From the NCBI GenBank assembly GCA_002297505.1, contig DBLQ01000022.1, positions 1 through 14,348 on the forward strand: a stretch of 14,348 nucleotides of DNA, in the 5' to 3' direction. The notes beneath the pieces were generated by a model that saw only the letters and a list, made by a program, of their open reading frames with translations, was not told where the DNA came from and did not search any database. Both the position numbers and the translations under genes were made by a program. Positions 6,907 to 13,167 of the stretch are shown here, in pieces (the first letter of the stretch is position 1; each line of letters starts with the position of its first letter). This stretch comes from Flavobacteriales bacterium UBA720 (GTDB lineage: Bacteria; Bacteroidota; Bacteroidia; Flavobacteriales; Weeksellaceae).

Positions 6907-8832
6907 TCACAATATCCGGAATAATTCGCTGTCCAGTTTATTTTTCAACTGCGTCAGCAGGATAATTTTCTGGTAGATGGCAGTATTATCTTCATCATCG
7001 CTCAAAGAATTTTTGAAGTCGTTGATTAACTTGACGATATATTCTCTTTTATGCCGTAGAACAATGTCTGACACCAATTTCGGAACCACTTCCTCCTCGG
7101 AGCTGAAGTAGATATTGAATTTATTCCAATTGCTGGTCTGATAGTTCTCAATCAATGCATTGGCCAGCTTTCCCGAGACTTCTTCGTCCATAAAATCGAA
7201 AAAGAAATTCCCGGAGCGCAGTTCGTTTTTCAGAATACCTTCTTTAATTTCTGAGACAATTTTTTTGTTGATGTCCAGCTGAAGTTCACATTCATCTTCG
7301 TCCAGGTGGTTCAGGATTTCTTCGATGACGGTGATTTTGTACGCGTTGCCATCTGCATCCTTTCTGTCCAGGACAAAATCGCCATATTTCAGCATCAGAT
7401 CTACCAGCTTTTCCTCCTGCACCAGCAGCGGATTGACCGAGAAAGATGCTTCCTGAACGATTTCGAGTTTCGGTGCAGCCTTTTTATCTTCAAATCTCGG
7501 TTTGGATTCCTGCTGCTGCGTCACGTTGGTCTGAATCTGAAGCTCATTGAACAAACTCTGCTCACTGAGTCCGAATTTATTTGAAACTTCCTTCAGGTAA
7601 ACTTCCCGCTTCAAAGCATTCTGGACAAACGCTACCGATTTTACAATATCCCGAATGGATTCGGCCTTTCTAATAGGATCGTCGCCGGCATCGCGGAGCA
7701 GAATTTCTGCCTTGAAATCGATAAAATCCTTGGCTTCTTTCTCAATAAAATTTTCAACATATTCCTGGGGATGCTTTCTGGAAAACGAGTCCGGATCATC
7801 GCCGTCAGGGAAAAGCAGAACGCGGATATTCATCCCTTCGGACAAGAGCATATCAATACTCCGGAAACTAGCTTTGATGCCTGCATTGTCTCCATCGAAG
7901 AGAATTGTGACATTTTCTGTCAGTCTTTTGATGAGTTTAATCTGTTCGGTAGTCAAAGACGTTCCGGAACTTGCCACCACATTCTCAATGCCCGACTGAT
8001 GCAGCGCCACAACGTCCATATAACCTTCCACCAGAAGACAGAGGTTCTTCCGGGAAATGGATTGCTTGCTTTGATTCAGTCCATACAGGACATTAGACTT
8101 GTGGTAGATCTCCGTCTCGGGTGAATTGAGATACTTGGCCGTTTTGACGTTATTTTTTAGAATCCTGGCTCCGAAACCCAGAACTCGTCCTGAAAAACTG
8201 TGAATCGGGAAAATCACACGATCCCGGAACCGGTCAATCCCGGAAGGTGCATTTTCCGGAAAAATGGACAAACCTGATTTTTCAAGAATTTCCTTGGAAT
8301 AAGCTTTTTCTAACGCATATTCGGTGAAAGCATTCTTTTTTTCGGGCGAGTAACCCAATTGGAATTTTTTGATAATGTCATCGCGCAGCTCGCGCTCTTT
8401 AAAATAAGAATATCCGATGGCACGGCCTTCTTCAGAATCCCAGAGTTGCTGCTGGAAAAAATCATTCGCTACTTCGTGGATTTTGTAGAGCAGATCGCGC
8501 TCGGTTTGTGACTGTTTTTCTTCTTCAGAATATTCGCGGACGTTTTCGGCGATCTCGATGCCATATTTTTTCGCAGCATGCCGAAGCGCTTCCGGATAAG
8601 TGAAATTCTCGATTTCCATCAGGAAAGAAATGGCAGTTCCTCCTTTGCCACTTGAGAAATCTTTCCAGATCTGCTTGCTGGGAGACACCACAAAACTCGG
8701 CGACTTTTCTTCATGGAAAGGACTCAGACCCTTGTAATTGGAGCCCGCGCGCTTCAGCTGGACATATTCGCCGATGATCTCTTCCACGCGGATCGTGGAA
8801 AAAATTTTATCGATGGTCTCTTTGGTGATCAA
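6907..8832 (-). CDS. dnaG: DNA primase with zinc ligands replaced; TTG start
   Basis: DnaG lays down RNA primers at the replication fork, working with the replicative helicase. It has 641 residues. The N-terminal zinc-binding-like domain (1-95) keeps the fold pattern but lacks three of four usual ligands: Ser37, Asp58 and Ser61 stand where E. coli has Cys40, Cys61 and Cys64, and only His40 remains. The RNA polymerase domain is normal, with the basic motif RDRVIFPIHSFSGRVLGFGARIL split over 203-225. The TOPRIM catalytic site is complete: Glu269 in VEGYMDV, Asp313 and Asp315 in LFDGDNAG, Asp343/345/346 in FPDGDDPD. The C-terminal helicase-interaction domain (about 440-641) is divergent. The start is TTG (8830-8832): an in-frame TAA lies five codons upstream and no ATG occurs in frame before Met72. 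The gene is full length and surely functional. Confidence 0.96.
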   Translation of the reverse strand: MITKETIDKIFSTIRVEEIIGEYVQLKRAGSNYKGLSPFHEEKSPSFVVSPSKQIWKDFSSGKGGTAISFLMEIENFTYPEALRHAAKKYGIEIAENVREYSEEEKQSQTERDLLYKIHEVANDFFQQQLWDSEEGRAIGYSYFKERELRDDIIKKFQLGYSPEKKNAFTEYALEKAYSKEILEKSGLSIFPENAPSGIDRFRDRVIFPIHSFSGRVLGFGARILKNNVKTAKYLNSPETEIYHKSNVLYGLNQSKQSISRKNLCLLVEGYMDVVALHQSGIENVVASSGTSLTTEQIKLIKRLTENVTILFDGDNAGIKASFRSIDMLLSEGMNIRVLLFPDGDDPDSFSRKHPQEYVENFIEKEAKDFIDFKAEILLRDAGDDPIRKAESIRDIVKSVAFVQNALKREVYLKEVSNKFGLSEQSLFNELQIQTNVTQQQESKPRFEDKKAAPKLEIVQEASFSVNPLLVQEEKLVDLMLKYGDFVLDRKDADGNAYKITVIEEILNHLDEDECELQLDINKKIVSEIKEGILKNELRSGNFFFDFMDEEVSGKLANALIENYQTSNWNKFNIYFSSEEEVVPKLVSDIVLRHKREYIVKLINDFKNSLSDDEDNTAIYQKIILLTQLKNKLDSELFRIL

Positions 8833-8850
8833 CTCAGAAAAGGTTTAGGA

Positions 8851-8915
8851 ATGATTGTTCAAAAATTTCGAACTGTAAATTTAGAGATAAGTTTATTATC
8901 CCCGAAAACAATCAT
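8851..8915. repeat. Inverted repeat in the dnaG-tsaE divergent region
   Basis: ATGATTGTT (8851-8859) and AACAATCAT (8907-8915) are perfect 9-base complements 47 bases apart, within the 127-base gap between the divergent dnaG and tsaE starts. They could form a hairpin in the dnaG leader or be paired protein-binding sites. Chance is also possible in A/T-rich DNA. Confidence 0.4.
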
Positions 8916-8935
8916 CCATTAAAAGTGGAAAAGTT

Positions 8936-8943
8936 TAATTTTG
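8936..8943 (+). promoter_or_regulatory. Possible -7 element of the tsaE promoter
   Basis: TAATTTTG fits the TAnnTTTG consensus exactly and lies 16 bases before the tsaE ATG, giving a very short leader. No TTTG is found at the expected 19-base distance upstream, so the promoter would be weak or dependent on the -7 box. Confidence 0.45.
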
Positions 8944-8959
8944 CAAAAAAAATTCACCG

Positions 8960-9367
8960 ATGCAATTCAAAATTCATCAGCTTGAGGAATGGAACCATGT
9001 TGTCCATCAAATCATTCCCAATCTTCAGCATCCCATTCTTTTGCTAAGAGGCAATCTTGGTGCCGGAAAAACAACGTTTACGCAGTTTTTACTTAAAACA
9101 TTGGGAAGCAGCGACGAAATCTCCTCTCCTACCTATTCCATTGTCAATGAATACGATACACCAAAAGGAAAAATTTATCACTTCGATCTGTATCGACTGA
9201 AAAATGTGAGCGAAGCCTATGATTTCGGGATTGAAGAATATTTGGACAACGGTTACCTTTCTATTATCGAGTGGCCGGAAATCTATCTGGACGAACTGGA
9301 AGGTTATGATTTTCACGTGATGTCCATTGAAAATACCGAATCCGGAAGAGAAATTGAATTTAATTAA
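8960..9367 (+). CDS. tsaE: tRNA t6A synthesis complex ATPase TsaE
   Basis: TsaE is the small ATPase of the TsaB-TsaD-TsaE complex that makes N6-threonylcarbamoyladenosine at position 37 of ANN-decoding tRNAs. It is universal in bacteria and usually essential. The 135 residues are the normal length. The Walker A motif is GNLGAGKT (31-38), followed by the family-typical SPTYSIVNEY (56-65), HFDLYRL (about 74-80) and IIEWPE (about 102-107, with the Trp of the TsaE signature). It is cytoplasmic. It has its own likely promoter and lies 57 bases before the ald-like gene, which has a separate -7 box, so the two may be only loosely linked. Identity is very secure. Confidence 0.95.
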   Translation: MQFKIHQLEEWNHVVHQIIPNLQHPILLLRGNLGAGKTTFTQFLLKTLGSSDEISSPTYSIVNEYDTPKGKIYHFDLYRLKNVSEAYDFGIEEYLDNGYLSIIEWPEIYLDELEGYDFHVMSIENTESGREIEFN

Positions 9368-9386
9368 CAGATACTGTAATTTGTTT

Positions 9387-9394
9387 TATCTTTG
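9387..9394 (+). promoter_or_regulatory. Probable -7 element of the ald-like operon promoter
   Basis: TATCTTTG fits TAnnTTTG exactly and stands 30 bases before the ald-like ATG, a suitable leader length. The expected -33 position reads TTAA and is poor, which would fit a weak or regulated promoter. The box lies 19 bases after the tsaE stop. Confidence 0.55.
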
Positions 9395-9424
9395 CCTCAT
9401 GTTTTTGATTAATGTTTTGATTCT

Positions 9425-10621
9425 ATGAGCAGCACATCAACCATATTTACGCCTTTTTCCGAAGAAGAACTGATTCCGAAGGAAGAAAAACTGGAAGTGG
9501 TCAAAAAAGGAAAAACCTTCAGCATCGGCGTTCCCAAGGAAACTTGTCTGAGCGAAAAAAGAACCTGTCTGATTCCGGATGCTGTTCAGATACTGGTCAA
9601 TAACGGTCACAAAGTCATTATAGAAAGCGGTGCCGGCGAAGGTTCGCATTTCTCCGATTTGCTGTACTCCGAAGCCGGAGCAGAGATTACCAACGACCCA
9701 AAAGTGGCGTTTTCTCAGGATTTGGTGCTTAAAATCAATCCGCCGACAGAAGAGGAAATCGAATATCTGAGGCCGATGACTTATCTGATCTCAGCCCTGC
9801 AAATCAACCTCAGAGATAAAGATTATTTCATTAAACTGGCGGCGAAAAAAGTCAATGCCATCGCGTTTGAATTCATCATGGATGAGTATAAGCAATTGTC
9901 ATTGGTAAGATTGATTGGCGAAATTGCCGGAAGTGTCTCGATTCTTTATGCTTCGGAACTGTTGGCAATGTCCAACGGCTTGATGCTTGGTGGGATTACA
10001 GGCGTTCGTCCTACAGAAGTCGTCATCCTTGGAGCAGGAATTGTGGGCGAATTTGCAACGAAAGCTGCAATCGGACTCGGCGCAAGCGTCAAAGTTTTTG
10101 ATAATTCATTGTCAAAACTGAGAAGACTTCACACTTTGGTGGACAGCCGCGTTCCAACTTCGATCATCGATCCTAAAGAACTGACAAAGTCTCTGAGACG
10201 TGCAGATGTTGTCATCGGAGCTTTGCCGAGACTCAACTTGTCACCAATCGTAACGGAAGATATGGTGATGAAGATGAAAAAAGGCAGCGTGATCATCGAC
10301 ATTACGATCGATAACGGAAAAGTGATCGAAACGTCTGAACTGACTTCGACAGAAAAGCCATTCATCATCAAGCACGGCGTCATCCATTGCGGACTTCCGA
10401 ATCTGACCTCGAAAATGCCACGAACTACTACCAAAGCGGTGAGCAATTTCTTCCTCAGTTATCTACTTGGCTATGATGAAGAAGGCGGCTTTGAAAATAT
10501 GCTCGTTCATAAAAACGAAATCAAGCAATCCTTGTATATGTACAAAGGCCGACACACGAAACTGATGATTTGCAACAAGTTCGATCTTCCGTATCACGAT
10601 ATCAATCTCTTGATTTTCTAA
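9425..10621 (+). CDS. ald: Alanine dehydrogenase / transhydrogenase-alpha family protein, atypical active site
   Basis: Ald catalyses NAD-dependent oxidative deamination of L-alanine to pyruvate and ammonia. This 398-residue protein belongs to that superfamily: an N-terminal domain from IGVPKET (34-40), the dinucleotide motif GAGIVG (203-208) with Asp226 after the second strand favouring NAD, and the C-terminal block MKKGSVIIDITIDNG (284-298) then HGVIHCGLPN (317-326). Arg46, Lys103 and Asp296 match Arg15, Lys75 and Asp270 of mycobacterial Ald. However, the catalytic His96 position is Gln126 and the Tyr93 position is Ala, in LISALQIN. The region 100-170 reads more like transhydrogenase alpha (LKINPPTEEEIEYL), which also has Gln there. 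About 30 extra residues precede the domain. Databases would probably label it alanine dehydrogenase; the reaction is not certain. It leads a tight gene cluster. Confidence 0.8.
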   Translation: MSSTSTIFTPFSEEELIPKEEKLEVVKKGKTFSIGVPKETCLSEKRTCLIPDAVQILVNNGHKVIIESGAGEGSHFSDLLYSEAGAEITNDPKVAFSQDLVLKINPPTEEEIEYLRPMTYLISALQINLRDKDYFIKLAAKKVNAIAFEFIMDEYKQLSLVRLIGEIAGSVSILYASELLAMSNGLMLGGITGVRPTEVVILGAGIVGEFATKAAIGLGASVKVFDNSLSKLRRLHTLVDSRVPTSIIDPKELTKSLRRADVVIGALPRLNLSPIVTEDMVMKMKKGSVIIDITIDNGKVIETSELTSTEKPFIIKHGVIHCGLPNLTSKMPRTTTKAVSNFFLSYLLGYDEEGGFENMLVHKNEIKQSLYMYKGRHTKLMICNKFDLPYHDINLLIF

Positions 10622-10630
10622 ATTTCATTG

Positions 10631-11002
10631 ATGCTAAAAAAACTTAAATTCTACTTCATAGGGCTGATTCCGGGATTATTGATCGTCTTCTTTGTCCTCA
10701 ATCAAAAAGGAACCAGCTGCTCTTATTTCCCGAATGACAGGGTAATTGCTGAAACTTTGACCAAGGATTTCACCTATTCTGAACCATTCAAAAAGGAAAT
10801 GGAAGCGCATAAAATCACCGAAGATTTCCTTAAAAATGACATCATCTCTAGGGGCGAAATCGATTTTGATAAAAGCAACGCTCAGAAAAAACCTTGTCCG
10901 GAATACATTCTCAATTATCCTAAAAAAAATCCGTCTTACGAGATTCACTATTCCAAATGCAAGGACAATGCGGAATTCATCGGTCTTAAAAAATTAAAAT
11001 AA
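10631..11002 (+). CDS. Small membrane-anchored protein, unknown function (possibly DUF4258-like)
   Basis: This is a 123-residue protein with one N-terminal membrane helix (about 8-24) after a basic start (MLKKLK). The remaining ~100 polar residues would face the periplasm. It has three cysteines (30, 89, 110) and a conserved-looking segment KPCPEYILNYP (87-97). It recalls small flavobacterial proteins with a DUF4258-type domain, but I hold that loosely. I chose the ATG at 10631 over a TTG one codon earlier. It starts 9 bases after the ald-like stop and ends 2 bases before the kinase ATG, so it is certainly in the same operon. A job as the periplasmic partner or sensor of the neighbouring kinase is an inference from position and topology. 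Confidence 0.75.
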   Translation: MLKKLKFYFIGLIPGLLIVFFVLNQKGTSCSYFPNDRVIAETLTKDFTYSEPFKKEMEAHKITEDFLKNDIISRGEIDFDKSNAQKKPCPEYILNYPKKNPSYEIHYSKCKDNAEFIGLKKLK

Positions 11003-11004
11003 TA

Positions 11005-11781
11005 ATGAGCGGCAAAAATCTCCTTGTACCTGATTATCTATTACTCGGAGGGATTTTTGTCATCTTCTTTCTGTTGGTTCTAAGTTTTTTTCTCTATGGT
11101 AGATACAGATCTTCAAAGACAAAACAGAGAATTCTGGAAGATAATTACAGATCGATTGAGAGCAAGCTGGAAAATGTTCGTTTGGAGCACATTGACACCA
11201 AGCTGAATCCGCATCTTTTTAAAAACATCCTTAATTCGGTACAGTCGCACGCTTACCAGACTTACATTTCACTGGACAAACTGGCGAGTATTCTGGATTA
11301 TATTCTCTACGAAAGCGGCAACAAATTCGTGAGTCCCAAGGAAGAACTGAATTTCGCCATGAATCTTATCGAGATCAACAAAATCAAAATCAATCCTCTG
11401 TTCGATTTCAGGATTAAGACGAAAATCAACAAAGAGGATTCTGTTTATCAGGAGAAAATTTTTGCGCCGCTGATTTCTGTTGATTTGATTGAGAACGCCT
11501 TCAAACATACAGATTTTCTGGCTCAGGATTCTTTTATCTCCGTTAATCTGACTTTAGAAAATGGGACATTTGAAATAAAAGTTTCCAATAAAATCTCGGA
11601 CAAAACACCTTTGCAGAAGGAAAACAGTGGCTTCGGCAGCCAATCATTTGACCAACGGCTGAAGCTGATCTACAAGAATCATTATCAACTCAGAAAAAAT
11701 ATCAGCAACGGAGTTTTCACCGCACAGCTCACCATTAATCTGTCAGACTTTTATGATAAAGTGCGTTATTCTGGACGATGA
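11005..11781 (+). CDS. LytS-type sensor histidine kinase without a sensor domain
   Basis: This is an inner-membrane histidine kinase of the His_kinase (PF06580)/LytS class, 258 residues. One membrane helix (about 12-32) follows a short N-terminus, then a helical linker (35-62) and the phosphoacceptor box LNPHLFKNILN with His70. This differs from the usual NPHFLFN pattern by one residue shift. The ATPase part has the N-box DLIENAFKHTD (Asn164), a second Asn in KVSNKISDK, and a G-box GFGSQSFDQRLKLIY (209-223) replacing the common GIGL. There is no periplasmic or PAS sensor domain, so it must sense through the membrane helix or a partner. It overlaps the response regulator gene by 29 bases, which implies coupled translation of a cognate pair. 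The signal is unknown. Confidence 0.9.
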   Translation: MSGKNLLVPDYLLLGGIFVIFFLLVLSFFLYGRYRSSKTKQRILEDNYRSIESKLENVRLEHIDTKLNPHLFKNILNSVQSHAYQTYISLDKLASILDYILYESGNKFVSPKEELNFAMNLIEINKIKINPLFDFRIKTKINKEDSVYQEKIFAPLISVDLIENAFKHTDFLAQDSFISVNLTLENGTFEIKVSNKISDKTPLQKENSGFGSQSFDQRLKLIYKNHYQLRKNISNGVFTAQLTINLSDFYDKVRYSGR

Positions 11782-12466
11782 GTTATTGGCCATCAGCTAC
11801 TTAAAATTACTTTGCAGTGAGATCGAAAATGTTGAAGTCTTGAAAGCTTTTAACAATCCTAAAATCTTTCTGCAGGAAATCAACGACATCGACTGCGACG
11901 TCTGTATTCTCGATATCGAAATGCCCGGAATGAATGGGCTTCAGGTCGCCGAATTAATAAAAAACAAAAAAATCATTTTCACAACGGCTTATAAAGAATA
12001 CGCTGCTGAAGCTTTTGATCTGGATGTGGTAGATTACGTGCGGAAACCTATTAAAAAAGAACGCCTTCAACAAGCTTTTGAGAAGGCAGAAAAGCTACTG
12101 GGCGAGCAAAGAAAAAATCAGTTTTTCGAATGGAATACCAATCTGGGAAAAACCAGAATTCCTGTCCATGATGTCGTTTACATCAAAACATCCGAAATTG
12201 ACAGCCGCGACAAAGATCTGAAACTGAAAAATCTTTCAGAGATCATTCTTAAAAACTTAAGCTTCAAAAATCTTTCGGAATTATTACCGGAGAAAAACTT
12301 TGTTCAGATCAATAAAAGAGAAATGGTGAATATCGATTTCATCAAAGTCTTTTCTACTTCGGAGATCATACTGGAAATGAATTCTACTGACGGAATGCCC
12401 TTAAAATTAAGTTTCAGCGATACTTTCAGAAGTCAGGCCATTGAGAAAATCAGGAAAATAGATTAG
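11753..12466 (+). CDS. LytTR-family response regulator
   Basis: This is a DNA-binding response regulator, 237 residues. The receiver domain (1-118) has the acidic pair Asp8-Asp9, phosphoacceptor Asp54 in CILDIEMPGMNG, Thr77-Thr78 and Lys98 in RKPIKKERL, all the residues needed for phosphorylation. The LytTR DNA-binding domain (about 133-235) includes KTSEIDSRDKDLKLKN and the recognisable FVQINKREMVNIDFI (183-197). It is the likely partner of the kinase whose gene it overlaps by 29 bases. Targets are unknown; self-regulation of the ald-like operon would be the simplest hypothesis. Its stop overlaps by 4 bases the stop of the convergent PIN toxin gene, with no terminator visible between them. 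Confidence 0.93.
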   Translation: MIKCVILDDELLAISYLKLLCSEIENVEVLKAFNNPKIFLQEINDIDCDVCILDIEMPGMNGLQVAELIKNKKIIFTTAYKEYAAEAFDLDVVDYVRKPIKKERLQQAFEKAEKLLGEQRKNQFFEWNTNLGKTRIPVHDVVYIKTSEIDSRDKDLKLKNLSEIILKNLSFKNLSELLPEKNFVQINKREMVNIDFIKVFSTSEIILEMNSTDGMPLKLSFSDTFRSQAIEKIRKID

Positions 12467-12828
12467 ATCTCAATCAATATCAAATCTAACTCATTAATTC
12501 GGGAAAATGCTTTATCAGCCGTTACCAGCGGCAGTCCATACACAATGGACGTGGAAGCAATTATTGCATCCGGTAATTTGATATTGTGTTTCCTTCTTAG
12601 CTCAATCGTTTTCTCCTTGATTTTAGCATTCCAGTCAATAACGAAACAGTCTTTTATCAATTCTCTCAACTTAATATCTTGAGATTTCGTTATTTTTTTA
12701 TAACCTAATAACTCTACCTCTGATATAAAAGAGATAGCAAAATTATATTCTAAGAAAGAAACCACAAGTTCGTTACCCTCGTGGGTGTAAATTAAGAAAT
12801 TGGTGTCTGCGATGAAATCAATCTTCAT
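12463..12828 (-). CDS. PIN-domain ribonuclease toxin, VapC-like
   Basis: This is a probable toxin endoribonuclease of the PIN/VapC family, 121 residues, the usual length. The acidic active-site residues are visible: Asp8 in FIADTNFLIY, Glu37 or Glu39 in FISEVELLGY, Asp87 in LPDAIIAST and Asp105 in TADKAF. Family members cleave tRNA or rRNA when freed from their antitoxin. The start codon overlaps the end of the small upstream gene by 11 bases, so translation is coupled in antitoxin-then-toxin order. The gene lies tail-to-tail with the response regulator, overlapping it by 4 bases. The specific RNA target cannot be predicted. The pair looks like an accessory insertion between chromosomal genes. 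Confidence 0.88.
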   Translation of the reverse strand: MKIDFIADTNFLIYTHEGNELVVSFLEYNFAISFISEVELLGYKKITKSQDIKLRELIKDCFVIDWNAKIKEKTIELRRKHNIKLPDAIIASTSIVYGLPLVTADKAFSRINELDLILIEI

Positions 12829-12985
12829 TTTCTCTGATTTCTGTCTGATATTTTAAACCGTCAAGGTTTCTTTTCAATTTTCCAAAATGCTTAGACAAGT
12901 TTCCTTTAGAATTACTTTTAGAAAGCTTTTCTTTAAGAATCTTTCCTATAATTTTCGAATTTGATTTGTTAATAGTAACTGTCAT
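12818..12985 (-). CDS. Probable antitoxin of the PIN-domain toxin
   Basis: This 55-residue, Lys/Asn/Ser-rich basic protein is encoded directly upstream of the PIN toxin. I take the ATG at 12985 (MTVTINKS...), since the next ATGs upstream would add a hydrophobic tail-like sequence and would overlap a good -7 box. No DNA-binding fold is evident in the first half. The C-terminal part (HFGKLKRNLDGLKYQTEIRENED, split at 33-43 and 44-55) has the FGKLK...EIRE layout typical of the toxin-binding tail of short VapB/AbrB- or Phd-like antitoxins. Assignment rests mainly on position, size, the 11-base overlap and this tail. Confidence in the function is moderate and in the pairing high. Confidence 0.72.
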   Translation of the reverse strand: MTVTINKSNSKIIGKILKEKLSKSNSKGNLSKHFGKLKRNLDGLKYQTEIRENED

Positions 12986-13003
12986 TATAAATATTTTCAC
13001 CAT

Positions 13004-13011
13004 CAAATTTA
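13004..13011 (-). promoter_or_regulatory. Possible -7 element of the toxin-antitoxin promoter
   Basis: On the minus strand TAAATTTG (13011-13004) fits TAnnTTTG and lies 18 bases before the antitoxin ATG. A TTTTG is found 13 bases upstream rather than the preferred 19, so the -33 match is poor. Confidence 0.4.
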
Positions 13012-13167
13012 CAAAATATATTATCAAAACTTAGAATTGAAAATCCATAAAAAATTTCACTTCAAAATTCGCCCATTTCATTACATTTCTCGTTAGCCAT
13101 TCAATTTCATAATGAAAAACTTCCCAACTTTACAGCTTGAAATTCGGCAGAATTTAAGTCAATAATT

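Noticed and set aside
6907..8832. dnaG as a pseudogene, because of lost zinc ligands and a TTG start
   Set aside because: The frame is intact over 641 codons, all TOPRIM catalytic acids are present, and a primase is essential.
13028..13167. Promoter of the antiporter gene
   Set aside because: The best candidate (CAACTTTA near 13124) misses two consensus bases and has no suitable -33 box.
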